NCBI RefSeq assembly: GCF_007923295.1
Contig: NZ_VOIR01000014.1
Location: forward strand, 163,825-227,824
Origin: Agrococcus sediminis
GTDB lineage: Bacteria; Actinomycetota; Actinomycetes; Actinomycetales; Microbacteriaceae
Direction of reading: 5' to 3'
Length of the DNA stretch: 64,000 nucleotides
Shown: one piece after another, positions 54,778-63,264 of the stretch
Numbering within the stretch: position 1 is the stretch's first letter
How the letters are laid out: each line of letters begins with the position of its first letter
The notes under the pieces: generated by a model
The model's input: only the letters and a program-made list of their open reading frames with translations
What the model was told of the DNA's origin: nothing
The model's database searches: none
Translations under genes and position numbers: made by a program

Positions 54778-56145
54778 GTGAGCGAGTACCGGGTCACCGA
54801 CCCCTACACCGGCCAGGTCGTCAAGGAGTTCCCGACGGCGACCGACGAGCAGATCCGCGCCGCGATCGAGCGCGCCGACGCGGCGTACGAGCCGTGGTGC
54901 ACGACGCCGATGGCCGAGCGCGCGGCGATCCTCGGCCGGGCGGCCGACGCGTTCGCGTCGCGCTCGCGGGAGCTCGCCGAGATCATCCGCACCGAGATGG
55001 GCAAGCCGCTCGGGCAGGGCATCGCCGAGGCGGAGTTCTCGGGCGAGATCGTGCAGTACTACGTCGACAACGCCGAGGCCTTCCTCGCCGACGAGGTGCT
55101 CGAGGTGCGCTCCGGCGTCGACGCGCGCATCCGCAAGTCGGCGCAGGGCGTGATCCTCGGCATCATGCCCTGGAACTTCCCGTACTACCAGGTCGCGCGC
55201 TTCGCCTTCCCGAACCTCATGCTCGGCAACACGGTGCTCCTGAAGCACGCGCCGCAGTGCCCGTGGTCGGCGACCGCGATCGCCGAGATCCTCGCCGAGG
55301 CGGGCCTGCCGGCCGGCGCGTACGAGAACATCTTCGCGACGAACGAGCAGATCGCCGACATCGTCATCCCCGACCCGCGCGTGCGCGGCGTCTCTCTGAC
55401 CGGCTCGGAGCGCGCCGGCGCGGCCGTGGCCGAGGTCGCCGGCCGCCACCTCAAGAAGGTCGTGCTCGAGCTCGGCGGCTCCGACCCCTTCGTGGTGCTG
55501 TCGGCGGACGACATGGATGCCGTGGTGCAGGCGGCGGTCGACACGCGGCTCGAGAACTCGGGCCAGTCCTGCAACGCGTCGAAGCGCTTCATCGTGCTCG
55601 ACGAGCTCTACGACGACTTCGCGTCGCGGCTCGGCGCCGCGATCGCCGCGGTGCCGGTGGGGGAGCCCGGCGACGAGGACGCCCTCGTGGGTCCCCTGTC
55701 GTCGCAGGCCGCCGCCGAGCGGCTGCGCCAGCAGACGGCGTCGGCCGTCGCCGAGGGCGCCGAGGTGCTCGCCGGCTCGCTCGACGACGGCGGCGACGCC
55801 CGCGTCGCCCCCGCGCTGCTCGGCGGTGTGACCGAGCAGATGCAGGCCTACCGCGAGGAGCTCTTCGGGCCCGTCGGCACCGTCTACCGCGCGAAGGACG
55901 TCGACGACGCCGTGCGCATCGCGAACGGCACGCCCTTCGGCCTCGGCGCGCGCGTCTGGTGCACCGACCCCGAGCTCGCCCTCGCGGTCGCCGACCGGCT
56001 CGACGCCGGCATGGTGTCGATCAACGGCGCCGGCTCTGAGGACGTCGACATGCCCTTCGGCGGCACGAAGCGCTCGGGCTTCGGCCGCGAGCTGGGCCCG
56101 CACGGCATGGAGGAGTTCATGAACAAGAAGCTCGTCGTCGGCTGA
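54778..56145 (+). CDS. NAD(P)-dependent aldehyde dehydrogenase (succinate-semialdehyde type)
   Basis: A 455-residue aldehyde dehydrogenase. The general base E231 lies in LELGGSDPFVV and the catalytic C265 in SGQSCNASKRF, the NSGQSCNASKR pattern common in short succinate-semialdehyde dehydrogenases; MPWNFPYYQ is also typical. The substrate is inferred from this likeness only. GTG 54778 has GAGGAGG upstream and a TACGCT box at 54743-54748. It begins 80 bases after tmRNA. Confidence 0.88.
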   Translation: MSEYRVTDPYTGQVVKEFPTATDEQIRAAIERADAAYEPWCTTPMAERAAILGRAADAFASRSRELAEIIRTEMGKPLGQGIAEAEFSGEIVQYYVDNAEAFLADEVLEVRSGVDARIRKSAQGVILGIMPWNFPYYQVARFAFPNLMLGNTVLLKHAPQCPWSATAIAEILAEAGLPAGAYENIFATNEQIADIVIPDPRVRGVSLTGSERAGAAVAEVAGRHLKKVVLELGGSDPFVVLSADDMDAVVQAAVDTRLENSGQSCNASKRFIVLDELYDDFASRLGAAIAAVPVGEPGDEDALVGPLSSQAAAERLRQQTASAVAEGAEVLAGSLDDGGDARVAPALLGGVTEQMQAYREELFGPVGTVYRAKDVDDAVRIANGTPFGLGARVWCTDPELALAVADRLDAGMVSINGAGSEDVDMPFGGTKRSGFGRELGPHGMEEFMNKKLVVG

Positions 56146-56171
56146 GCCGGCGCGAGCGCTGCGGGGTCTGC

Positions 56172-56972
56172 TCAGTCGAGCAGGCCCCGCATCTTCTTGG
56201 CGATGATGCCGCCGACCTTCGCGGGCATGAGGCGCGCGAGCCGGTCGAGCGCCCGGGCGTCCTTGCCGATGACGACGCGGGGCGCGCCGGAGGCCACGGC
56301 ATCGACGATCTGCCGCGCGGCGTCCTCGGGGCTCGTGAGCGAGCCGGCCGACGCCGAGGCATCGGCGGTGCGCCGCATGGTGACGCCCGAGTTGCCGGTG
56401 ATGTTCGTGCCGACGCCGCCGGGGAAGACGACCGTGACGGCGACCGGTGTGCCCTCGAGCTCGGCGTGCATGCCCTCGGTGAGCAGCTTGACGGCCGCCT
56501 TGCTGGCGCCGTACGCCGACTGGCCGGGCACCGGCGCGAGCGCGCCCATGCTCGAGACGTTGACGACAGACGCGGCGGGCCGCGCGCGCAGGAGGGGCAG
56601 GAACGCGCTCACGGTGTGCACGACGCCCCAGAAGTTCACCTGCATGACGCGCTCGATCTGCTCGAAGGGCAGCTCGCCGATGCGCTGGAACGGCTGGATG
56701 ATGCCGGCGACGTTGAGCAGCCCGTCGACCTGGCCGTGCGCGGCGAGCACCGCCTCGGGCAGCGCCTCGACGGCGGCGCGGTCGGCGACGCTGAGCCGGT
56801 GCGTGGAGAGCCGGTCGCCCGCGGCGCCGAGCCGCGCGGTCTCGGCGAGACCGTCCTCGCTCAGGTCGACGGCTGCGACGCGCGCGCCGCGGCGCAGCAG
56901 CTGCAGCACGACCTCGCGGCCGATGCCGTTGCCGCCGCCGGTGACGACGAAGGTGCGCTGGGTGATCTCCAT
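56172..56972 (-). CDS. Short-chain dehydrogenase/reductase
   Basis: A 266-residue SDR: TGGGNGIGREV, NVAGIIQPF, Ser in NVSSMGA and Tyr/Lys in SAYGASKAA. Upstream-extended starts exist, but ATG 56972 has a strong GAGGAGGAG site. A palindrome (56995-57009) just upstream of its ribosome site fits a binding site for the TetR regulator encoded immediately upstream on the same strand. Substrate unknown. Confidence 0.88.
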   Translation of the reverse strand: MEITQRTFVVTGGGNGIGREVVLQLLRRGARVAAVDLSEDGLAETARLGAAGDRLSTHRLSVADRAAVEALPEAVLAAHGQVDGLLNVAGIIQPFQRIGELPFEQIERVMQVNFWGVVHTVSAFLPLLRARPAASVVNVSSMGALAPVPGQSAYGASKAAVKLLTEGMHAELEGTPVAVTVVFPGGVGTNITGNSGVTMRRTADASASAGSLTSPEDAARQIVDAVASGAPRVVIGKDARALDRLARLMPAKVGGIIAKKMRGLLD

Positions 56973-56994
56973 GGGTCTCCTCCTCGAGTGAACT

Positions 56995-57009
56995 GTCAAC
57001 TAAGTTGAC
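56995..57009. promoter_or_regulatory. Probable TetR-family operator
   Basis: GTCAAC, TAA, GTTGAC: a perfect 6-base inverted repeat in the 51-base gap between the TetR gene and the SDR gene, over the likely SDR promoter. Confidence 0.55.
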
Positions 57010-57023
57010 GCCTCGAGGCGATG

Positions 57024-57569
57024 CTACGCGATCGCCGCCTGGATCACCGCGCCGTAGCAGCGCACGAGCGCGTCCCGATCGGCGTCGAGCGCCTCGTCGC
57101 CCACCGCCCACAGGGCGTAGAGCAGCCCGCCGGCCGCGGCCGCGGCGAGCCGCGCGCGGAGGTCGGCGGCGTCGCCGCCGCCCAGCCGCTCGCGCAGCGG
57201 CGCCACGAAGCGCTCCTCGTGCGCGTCGCGCAGCCGCGAGCCGATGCCCTCGGCGTCGCTCGCGCGCAGCAGTGCGAGGAAGACGCCCTGGGTGTCCTGC
57301 CGGCTGTCGAGCAGCGCCGCGGCGCACCGCTCGCCGAAGGTGTCGAGCGGGCCGTCGAGCGTCGCCCGCCATGCCCGCGCGAGCTCCTCCGACTCCATGG
57401 TGCGCAGGAACAGCGCCTCCTTCGAGCCGAAGCGGCGGATGACGACCGCGGGATCGACGTCGGCCGCGGCCGCGATGTCGCGCACGGTCGTCGCGGCGTA
57501 GCCGCGGTCGACGAACAGCCGGGCCGCGGCCCGGGCGATCGCGTCGGAGTCGGCGGGGGAGCGCGCCAC
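57024..57569 (-). CDS. TetR family transcriptional regulator
   Basis: A 181-residue repressor-type protein. The N-terminal helix-turn-helix is ARLFVDRGYAATTVRDIAAAADVDPAVVIRRFGSKEALF; the C-terminal ligand domain is not recognised. Its GTG start lies one base after the rhodanese stop, so it is coupled to that gene. The likely target is the downstream SDR promoter. Confidence 0.87.
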   Translation of the reverse strand: MARSPADSDAIARAAARLFVDRGYAATTVRDIAAAADVDPAVVIRRFGSKEALFLRTMESEELARAWRATLDGPLDTFGERCAAALLDSRQDTQGVFLALLRASDAEGIGSRLRDAHEERFVAPLRERLGGGDAADLRARLAAAAAGGLLYALWAVGDEALDADRDALVRCYGAVIQAAIA

Positions 57570-57570
57570 C

Positions 57571-57861
57571 TCAGACCACGGGGCCGGTCATCGGCCGGCC
57601 CTCGGCGGCCCAGCGCAGCGTGCCGCCCTCGACGTTCGCCGCATCGAGCCCCTGCTGCGCGAGGTAGGCGACCACCTGGGCGCTGCGGGCGCCGGAGCGG
57701 CAGATGATCGCCGCGCCGTCGGGCACCTCGGCCACGCGGGCGACGATCTCGCTCATCGGGATGTGGATGGCGCCGTCGGCGTGCCCCGCCTGCCACTCGT
57801 GCGGCTCCCGCACGTCGACGATCGGCAGGGCGGCGGCCTCGGCGGGCGTGATCTCGCGCAT
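57571..57861 (-). CDS. Rhodanese-like domain protein
   Basis: A 96-residue single-domain sulfurtransferase. The active-site Cys is in IICRSGARSAQV and the domain start is LPIVDVREPHEW. Start ATG 57861 has a TAGCCT box seven bases upstream and no Shine-Dalgarno. First gene of a rhodanese-tetR-SDR cluster. Confidence 0.88.
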   Translation of the reverse strand: MREITPAEAAALPIVDVREPHEWQAGHADGAIHIPMSEIVARVAEVPDGAAIICRSGARSAQVVAYLAQQGLDAANVEGGTLRWAAEGRPMTGPVV

Positions 57862-57868
57862 GGATCCG

Positions 57869-57874
57869 AGGCTA
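57869..57874 (-). promoter_or_regulatory. -10 box of the rhodanese gene (leaderless)
   Basis: TAGCCT on the minus strand, seven bases before ATG 57861. Confidence 0.5.
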
Positions 57875-57899
57875 CCCAAGGCGCGCGCCGAGGAGCATC

Positions 57900-58388
57900 A
57901 TGGCCCCCATGACCGACGTGCGCACAGTGCTCTGGTTCGACGGCCGCATCGAGGAGGCCGCCGAGCTCTACGTCTCGCTCGTGCCGGGCTCGCAGATCAC
58001 CGACGTGCTGCGGATCCCGGCCGGCGACAACCCGTGGCCCGGCGACGCGCCCGCCGGCGAGGCCCTCACGGTCGACCTGACGATCGGCGGCGCCCCCTTC
58101 CAGCTGCTGGACGGCGGGCCGCAGTTCCCGCAGTCCGAGGCCGTGTCGATCTCGGTCACCGTCGACGGGCAGGAGGAGGTCGACCGGCTCTGGGAGGGGC
58201 TGATCGCCGACGGCGGTGCCGAGTCCCAGTGCGGCTGGTGCCGCGACCGCTTCGGCGTCTCGTGGCAGGTCATCCCGAAGCAGCTCGGCGAGCTCATGCA
58301 GACGCCGCGCTCGGCGGAGGTCACCCGCGCGATGCTCACGATGCAGAAGCTCGACGTCGCGGCGCTCCAGGCGGCCGCCGCGGGCTGA
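57900..58388 (+). CDS. VOC superfamily protein (PhnB-like)
   Basis: A 162-residue glyoxalase/bleomycin-resistance fold protein of the PhnB-like group: VLWFDGRIEEAAELYVSLVPGS, FQLLDGGPQF and CGWCRDRFGVSWQVIP. Function unknown. AGGAG four bases before ATG 57900 supports that start; ATG 57909, seven bases after a CATCAT box, is an equally good leaderless alternative. It is convergent with the methyltransferase gene (one-base gap). Confidence 0.85.
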   Translation: MAPMTDVRTVLWFDGRIEEAAELYVSLVPGSQITDVLRIPAGDNPWPGDAPAGEALTVDLTIGGAPFQLLDGGPQFPQSEAVSISVTVDGQEEVDRLWEGLIADGGAESQCGWCRDRFGVSWQVIPKQLGELMQTPRSAEVTRAMLTMQKLDVAALQAAAAG

Positions 58389-58389
58389 C

Positions 58390-59034
58390 TCAGGCCGCGA
58401 CGAGGCCCTGCACCCGCCACGGCCACCCGCGGCCGGGCAGCACCGCACGCATCCCACCCTCCTCGAGCGCGCGCAGCATGGCGCTCGGCGCGTGCAGGAA
58501 GGAGCGGTAGCGGATGCCGCGGGCGCCCGCGAGCGCGTTCTCGATCGCCGAGACGACGCGCGACGCGGGATCGCGGCTCGGATGCGTGAACGCGAGCCGC
58601 CGGCGGCAGCGGCCGGCCGCGGCCGAGAGCAGTCGCCCGGCGTCGGGGTAGCAGCACACGACCCGGTGCAGCACCACGAGGTCGGCCCGCTCGACCGCCT
58701 CGGGCTCGGCGGCGAGGTCGACGATGCGCCGCCGCACCCGGTCGGCCATGCCCGCATCGGCGGCGAGCCGCGCCGCCTGCTCGTCGTAGGCCGACGACAG
58801 CTCGAGCGTCGTGCAGCGCTCGGCGCCGCGGCGCAGCAGCTCGAGCCCGATCTCGCCCACGCCGCCGCCGATCTCGAGCACCGTCGCGCCGCGCACGCCG
58901 TCGGCCGCGAGGAAGTCGACGAGGCGCCGCTCGGCGCGGGTGAGGCCGCGCCGGCGGTAGCGCGCCGCCATCCGCTCGGCGAACGCGGCGTCGAACTCCT
59001 CGGCGCACCCGCGCGAGTCGCAGCACTCGGCCAT
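58390..59034 (-). CDS. Class I SAM-dependent methyltransferase
   Basis: A 214-residue methyltransferase with the SAM loop VLEIGGGVGEIGLELL (about 65-80), the acidic strand end TTLELSS and the motif IV region ADLVVLHRVVCCYPD. A Cys-rich N-terminus (ECCDSRGCAEEF) may bind metal. The substrate is unknown. ATG 59034 lies six bases after a CATACT box. Confidence 0.82.
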   Translation of the reverse strand: MAECCDSRGCAEEFDAAFAERMAARYRRRGLTRAERRLVDFLAADGVRGATVLEIGGGVGEIGLELLRRGAERCTTLELSSAYDEQAARLAADAGMADRVRRRIVDLAAEPEAVERADLVVLHRVVCCYPDAGRLLSAAAGRCRRRLAFTHPSRDPASRVVSAIENALAGARGIRYRSFLHAPSAMLRALEEGGMRAVLPGRGWPWRVQGLVAA

Positions 59035-59079
59035 GGCGCCAGTATGCGCGCGCCGCGGCCCGCGCGACAGCACCTCGCC

Positions 59080-59856
59080 TCAGCGCGCGAGCCGCTCCAG
59101 CAGCGCGTCGTGCAGGCGCCCGTTGGTGGCGAGGGCGGAGCCGTGCCAGGGCCCCGGCTGCCCGTCGACCGAGGTGAAGGTGCCGCCGGCCTCCTGCACG
59201 ACGGGCACGAGCGCGGCCATGTCGTAGGGCTGCAGGTCGAACTCCGCCACCGCATCCACCTTGCCCTCCGCGAGGAGCATGTAGCTCCACGCGTCGCCGT
59301 AGGAGCGGGCGCGCCAGACGTCGCGCTGCAGCGCGACGAGGTCGTCGATCCGGCCCGCGCCGTCCCAGCCCTGGATGGCGTTGTACGACAGCACCGCATC
59401 CGACAGCGCGCCGACGCCCGAGACCCGGATGGGCCGCGGCCGCGCGGGGTCGGTCCACGCGCCCTGCCCCTCGGCGGCCCACCAGCGCGCGCCGAGCGCG
59501 GGGGAGGAGACGACCCCCACGACCGGGCGGCCGTCGACCGCGAGCGCGATGAGCGTCGCCCAGATGGGCGCGCCGCGCAGGAAGTGCGCGGTGCCGTCGA
59601 TCGGGTCGATGATCCACTGCCTGCTCGCGTCGCCGGAGGTGCCGAACTCCTCGCCGAAGATCGCGTCGTCGGGGCGCTCCTCGGCGAGCACGGCGCGGAT
59701 GCGCTGCTCGACCGAGCGGTCGGCGTCGGTGACGTGGGTGGTGTCGGCCTTCGTCGTCACCTCGAGGTCCTGCGCGCCGAAGCGCTCCATCGAGATGGCG
59801 TCGGCAGCATCCGCCAGGCGCAGGGCGAGGTCGAGGTCGTCGTCGTAGCCGGTCAC
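59080..59856 (-). CDS. hisN: Histidinol-phosphatase / inositol monophosphatase family
   Basis: A 258-residue Mg-dependent phosphatase. Metal-ligand motifs are FGEEFG and IDPIDGTAHFLRG, with GDAWSYMLLAEGKVDAV near the C-terminus; this pattern, together with the neighbours rsgA and aroA, fits the actinobacterial histidinol-phosphate phosphatase HisN. GTG 59856 lies six bases after TACGCT. Activity on other monophosphates is possible. Confidence 0.85.
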   Translation of the reverse strand: MTGYDDDLDLALRLADAADAISMERFGAQDLEVTTKADTTHVTDADRSVEQRIRAVLAEERPDDAIFGEEFGTSGDASRQWIIDPIDGTAHFLRGAPIWATLIALAVDGRPVVGVVSSPALGARWWAAEGQGAWTDPARPRPIRVSGVGALSDAVLSYNAIQGWDGAGRIDDLVALQRDVWRARSYGDAWSYMLLAEGKVDAVAEFDLQPYDMAALVPVVQEAGGTFTSVDGQPGPWHGSALATNGRLHDALLERLAR

Positions 59857-59862
59857 GATCCC

Positions 59863-59868
59863 AGCGTA
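59863..59868 (-). promoter_or_regulatory. -10 box of hisN (leaderless)
   Basis: TACGCT on the minus strand, six bases before GTG 59856, inside the rsgA-hisN gap. Confidence 0.5.
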
Positions 59869-59878
59869 CGGCGGCGCG

Positions 59879-60919
59879 TCACTCCTGGTGGCGCTGCTCG
59901 CGCGCGGCGACGAGCGTGCCGAGCATGCGCTGCATCGAGTCGACGCGGCGCGGCTCGAGGCGGCCGTCCGCGGCCGCGATCGCGAGCTCGCAGTACTGCT
60001 CGTCGACGAGGTGCGTGCAGCCGCGCGGGCAGTCCTCGGCGACCTCCGCGAGGTCGGGGAAGCCGCGCAGCACGTTCGCGGTGGCGACGTGGCCGAGCCC
60101 GAAGGAGCGCACGCCCGGGGTGTCGATGATCCAGCCGGAGCCGAGCTTGAACGACACCGTCGACGACGAGGTGTGGCGGCCGCGGCCGGTCACGGCGTTC
60201 ACATGGCCGACGGCGCGCCTGGCCTCCGGCACGAGCGCGTTGACGAGCGTCGACTTGCCGACGCCCGAGTGCCCCACCGCGACGGTCGTGTGGCCGTCGA
60301 GCCGCTCGCGGAGCGCCTCGACGGGCGGGTCGTCGATCGACGAGCGCCACACCTCGATGTCGAGCCCGGCGAAGTTCGCGAGGAACGGCTCGGGGTCGGC
60401 GACATCCGTCTTCGTCACGACCATGATCGGCGTGATGCCGGCGTCGAGCGCCGCGACCAGGTAGCGGTCGACGAGCCGCGGCCGCGGCTCGGGGTCTGCG
60501 GCGGCGACGACCATGAGGAGCACGTCGGCGTTCGCGACGATGACCCGCTCGACCACGTCGGTGTCGTCGGCGGAGCGGCGCAGCACGGTCGTGCGCGGCT
60601 GGATGCGCACGATGCGAGCGAGCGAGCCCGTCTCGCCGGTGGTGTCGCCCACGACGTCGACGCGGTCGCCGGCGACGATCGCCTGCTTGCGCAGCTCGCG
60701 CGCGCGGGCGGCGGTGACGATCGCCTCGTCCTGCTCGTCGATGCGCACCGCGAGCGTGTACCGGCCGCGGTCGACGGCGGTGACGATGCCGGTGACGGCG
60801 TCCTCGTGCTCGGGGCGCTGCTTCGAGCGCGGCCGGTTGGCCTTCGGGTTCGGGCGCTCGCGCACGCTCGACTCGTCGTACTGCTCGTACGGGTCCTCGT
60901 GCTCGGTCATCCAGCTCAT
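59879..60919 (-). CDS. rsgA: Ribosome small-subunit biogenesis GTPase RsgA
   Basis: A 346-residue circularly permuted GTPase that matures the 30S subunit. Motifs occur in the order G4 (TKTD), G1 (GHSGVGKST), G3 (DTPG), after an OB-fold, and a C-terminal zinc site CPRGCTHLVDEQYC. The first 40 residues are charged and variable. ATG 60919 follows the aroA stop by seven bases. Confidence 0.92.
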   Translation of the reverse strand: MSWMTEHEDPYEQYDESSVRERPNPKANRPRSKQRPEHEDAVTGIVTAVDRGRYTLAVRIDEQDEAIVTAARARELRKQAIVAGDRVDVVGDTTGETGSLARIVRIQPRTTVLRRSADDTDVVERVIVANADVLLMVVAAADPEPRPRLVDRYLVAALDAGITPIMVVTKTDVADPEPFLANFAGLDIEVWRSSIDDPPVEALRERLDGHTTVAVGHSGVGKSTLVNALVPEARRAVGHVNAVTGRGRHTSSSTVSFKLGSGWIIDTPGVRSFGLGHVATANVLRGFPDLAEVAEDCPRGCTHLVDEQYCELAIAAADGRLEPRRVDSMQRMLGTLVAAREQRHQE

Positions 60920-60926
60920 GCGCGGC

Positions 60927-62237
60927 TCACTCCAGCTCGCCCGCGAGCATCGCGGCCCACAGCTCCGGGAACTCCGGGATGGTCTTGGCGGTGGCGCCGA
61001 TGTCGTCGACCTCGACGCCCGGCACGCGGAGGCCCACGACCGCGCCGGCGGTCGCGATGCGGTGGTCGTCGTAGGCGCGCCACGGGCCGCCGGTCAGGGG
61101 TGCCGGCTCCACGCGGATGCCGTCGGGCAGCGCCGTCGCCGAGCCGCCGAGCGCGGCGATGTCGTCGACGAGGGCCTGGATCCGGTCGGTCTCGTGCCCG
61201 CGGATGTGGCCGATGCCGGTCACCTCGACCGGGCCCGACGCGAGCGCGCCGAGCGCCACGATGGTCGGCGCGAGCTCGCCCGCGGCGTGCATGTCGAGCG
61301 TCGCGCCGGGGATCTCGCCGCCGACGGCCTCGATCGTGAGCGAGCCGTCGGCGACCGACGACGTCGCGCCGAACGGGGCGAGCAGCTCGGGCAGCAGCCG
61401 CCCCACCTGCGTCGTCCCGTCCGGCCAGCCGTCGAGCACGACTCGGCCGCCCACCGCGACCACGGCCGCGAGGAACGGCGCGGCGTTCGACAGGTCGGGC
61501 TCGATGCGCTCGTCGAGCGCCCCGATCGGGCCGGGCTCGACCCGCCACGAGGCCTCGCCGATCGCGCGGGCGTCGACGCCGCGCTGCCGCAGCGCCGCGA
61601 GCGTCATCTCGATGTGCGGCAGCGACGGCAGCCGCTCGCCCCGGTGGTGCAGCGTGAGGCCCTCGTCGAAGCGGGCGGCGACGAGGAGCAGCGCCGACAC
61701 GAACTGGCTCGAGGCGCTCGCGTCGATCTCGAGCTCGCCGCCGCGCACCCCGCCCGCGCCGTGCACGGTGAACGGCAGGCGCGGCTCGTCGGCGTCGACG
61801 CGCACGCCGAGGCCGCGCAGGCTCCCGATCGTCTGGTCCATGGGGCGCTTCCGCGCGTGCGGGTCGCCGTCGAACGCGACCGGGCCGTCGCCGAGCGCCG
61901 CCATGATCGGCAGGAAGCGCATCGCCGTGCCGGCGAGCCCGCAGTCGATGGATGCGCCGCCCACGACGGGGCCAGGGGCGACGACGAGGTCGGGGCCGAA
62001 TCGGCCGTCGCCGGGCGCCTCGCGGATGTCGGCGCCGAGCGCGCGCAGCCCCGCGGTCATGAGCTGCGCGTCGCGGCTGCGCAGCGGCCGGTGCAGCGTC
62101 GAGGGCGCGTCGGCGAGGGCCGCCAGCAGCAGCGCGCGGTTCGTGAGGCTCTTCGAGCCGGGCAGCTGCACGCGGGCGTCGAGGCGCGCGGTCGCGGTCG
62201 GCGCGGTCCAGGGGCGGGAATGCTCGAGCGGGCTCAT
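60927..62237 (-). CDS. aroA: 3-phosphoshikimate 1-carboxyvinyltransferase (EPSP synthase)
   Basis: A 436-residue enzyme of the shikimate pathway joining shikimate 3-phosphate and PEP. Motifs are [29 protein letters not shown] (the LxGNAGTAxR region with Leu-Ala instead of Asn-Ala), [10 protein letters not shown] and [19 protein letters not shown] 62237 is chosen because TAGATT lies seven bases upstream; a TTG at 62246 would fall inside that box. Its 5' end carries the divergent SigH-type promoter. First gene of aroA-rsgA. Confidence 0.92.
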   Translation of the reverse strand: MSPLEHSRPWTAPTATARLDARVQLPGSKSLTNRALLLAALADAPSTLHRPLRSRDAQLMTAGLRALGADIREAPGDGRFGPDLVVAPGPVVGGASIDCGLAGTAMRFLPIMAALGDGPVAFDGDPHARKRPMDQTIGSLRGLGVRVDADEPRLPFTVHGAGGVRGGELEIDASASSQFVSALLLVAARFDEGLTLHHRGERLPSLPHIEMTLAALRQRGVDARAIGEASWRVEPGPIGALDERIEPDLSNAAPFLAAVVAVGGRVVLDGWPDGTTQVGRLLPELLAPFGATSSVADGSLTIEAVGGEIPGATLDMHAAGELAPTIVALGALASGPVEVTGIGHIRGHETDRIQALVDDIAALGGSATALPDGIRVEPAPLTGGPWRAYDDHRIATAGAVVGLRVPGVEVDDIGATAKTIPEFPELWAAMLAGELE

Positions 62238-62242
62238 CGGTT
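62217..62242 (+). promoter_or_regulatory. SigH/SigR-type promoter of the sigma-factor gene
   Basis: GGAAT (62217-62221), exactly 18 bases, then GTT (62240-62242): the SigR/SigH consensus. Most of it lies inside the 5' end of aroA, pointing the other way. Predicted start about 62249, giving a leader that contains the GGAGGAGG site and GTG 62282. Confidence 0.75.
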
Positions 62243-62244
62243 GC

Positions 62245-62250
62245 AATCTA
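62245..62250 (-). promoter_or_regulatory. -10 box of aroA (leaderless)
   Basis: TAGATT on the minus strand, seven bases before ATG 62237, adjoining the GTT element of the divergent SigH-type promoter. Confidence 0.5.
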
Positions 62251-62281
62251 TCGGTCGGGCAGTACAGCGGAGGAGGGGCCG

Positions 62282-62332
62282 GTGGCAGGGACGACGGTCA
62301 TGGCGCCGACGGCGACACTAGACTCGCCCGCG
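62282..62332 (+). other. N-terminal extension of SigH (long isoform)
   Basis: Seventeen in-frame codons from GTG 62282, preceded by GGAGGAGG about six bases upstream. Translation from here would give a 217-residue sigma factor, the counterpart of the long, short-lived SigR isoform known in Streptomyces. Confidence 0.6.
62319..62324 (+). promoter_or_regulatory. Housekeeping -10 box of the short SigH isoform
   Basis: TAGACT, eight bases before ATG 62333, inside the N-terminal extension of the long isoform. A transcript from here can only make the short form. Confidence 0.5.
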
Positions 62333-62935
62333 ATGGACGAGCAGCGTGACGAGGCCAAGCGCGACGACTTCGTGGAGCAGGCGATGCAGTACGCCGACCA
62401 GCTCTACGCGGCCGCCATGCGCATGACGCGCAACCCGGCCGACGCCGCCGACCTCGTGCAGGAGACCCTGCTCAAGGCCTACGCCGCGTACGACTCGTTC
62501 CAGCAGGGCACGAACCTGCGGGCGTGGCTGTACCGCATCCAGACCAACACCTACATCAACACCTACCGCAAGCAGCAGCGCAGGCCGTTCGAGGCGCCCC
62601 TCGACGACCTGGAGGAGTGGCAGATCGGCGACGCCGAGTCGTTCACCGCCATGTCGTCGCGCAGCGCCGAGGCCGAGGCGATCCACCGGATGCCCTCCGG
62701 GATCGTGAAGGACGCACTGCAGCAGGTGCCCGTCGACTTCCGCATGGCGGTCTACTGGGTCGACGTCGAAGGGCTCAGCTACGCCGAGACCGCCGAGGTC
62801 ATGGAGACCCCCGTCGGCACCGTCATGAGCCGCCTGCACCGCGGCCGCAAGCTGCTGCGAGGCCTGCTGGCCGACTACGCCCGGGAGCAGGGCATCGCCG
62901 TGCAGGACACCATCGTGAAGGAGAAGAAGCCGTGA
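62333..62935 (+). CDS. sigH: ECF sigma factor of the SigH/SigR thiol-stress group
   Basis: A 200-residue ECF sigma factor. Region 2 is visible as [22 protein letters not shown] and the Arg/Asn-rich [20 protein letters not shown]. Region 4 is [45 protein letters not shown]. The linker [11 protein letters not shown] is typical of the SigR/SigH group. It is coupled by GTGA to an RsrA-type anti-sigma gene. Two starts are possible: ATG 62333 (short) and GTG 62282 (long). It probably activates its own upstream promoter and oxidative/disulfide-stress genes. Confidence 0.9.
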   Translation: MDEQRDEAKRDDFVEQAMQYADQLYAAAMRMTRNPADAADLVQETLLKAYAAYDSFQQGTNLRAWLYRIQTNTYINTYRKQQRRPFEAPLDDLEEWQIGDAESFTAMSSRSAEAEAIHRMPSGIVKDALQQVPVDFRMAVYWVDVEGLSYAETAEVMETPVGTVMSRLHRGRKLLRGLLADYAREQGIAVQDTIVKEKKP

Positions 62936-63192
62936 GCGAGACGCCCCAGGCCACGAAGGACTGCACCGAGGCCCGTGCCGCCCTCGAGGAGTACCTGCAC
63001 CACGAGCTCTGCGCCGAGGACGCCGCGGATGTGCGTGCGCACCTGGCGGAGTGCGAGGAGTGCTCGGCCGAGCACCACGTCGGCGAGATGCTGACCGCCG
63101 CCCTGCAGGGCGCCTGCAAGGACCGCGCCCCCGAGGAGCTGCGAGCGAAGCTGCTCGAGAGCCTCCGGGCCGCGAAGGCGAGCCACGCCTGA
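62932..63192 (+). CDS. rsrA: Zinc-binding redox-sensing anti-sigma factor (RsrA/RshA type)
   Basis: An 86-residue ZAS-family anti-sigma factor. C11, H37, C41 and C44 are present at exactly the positions of the zinc/disulfide switch of Streptomyces RsrA (HLAECEEC motif). On thiol oxidation zinc is lost and the sigma factor is freed. C27 and C-terminal C near 65 are extra. The GTG start overlaps the sigma-factor stop and has AAGGAG upstream. Confidence 0.9.
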   Translation: MSETPQATKDCTEARAALEEYLHHELCAEDAADVRAHLAECEECSAEHHVGEMLTAALQGACKDRAPEELRAKLLESLRAAKASHA

Positions 63193-63205
63193 CACGAAAC
63201 GCGAC

Positions 63206-63232
63206 GGGGCGGGATCCCTCGGACCCCGCCCC
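63206..63232. terminator. Hairpin terminator between sigH-rsrA and malate synthase
   Basis: GGGGCGGG pairs with CCCGCCCC, extended by TCC/GGA around a CTC loop, with one A-C mismatch. It lies between two convergent genes and could serve both. Confidence 0.7.
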
Positions 63233-63264
63233 GCGCATCCGTCGCCGGTCTGCACCCGCGCCGC

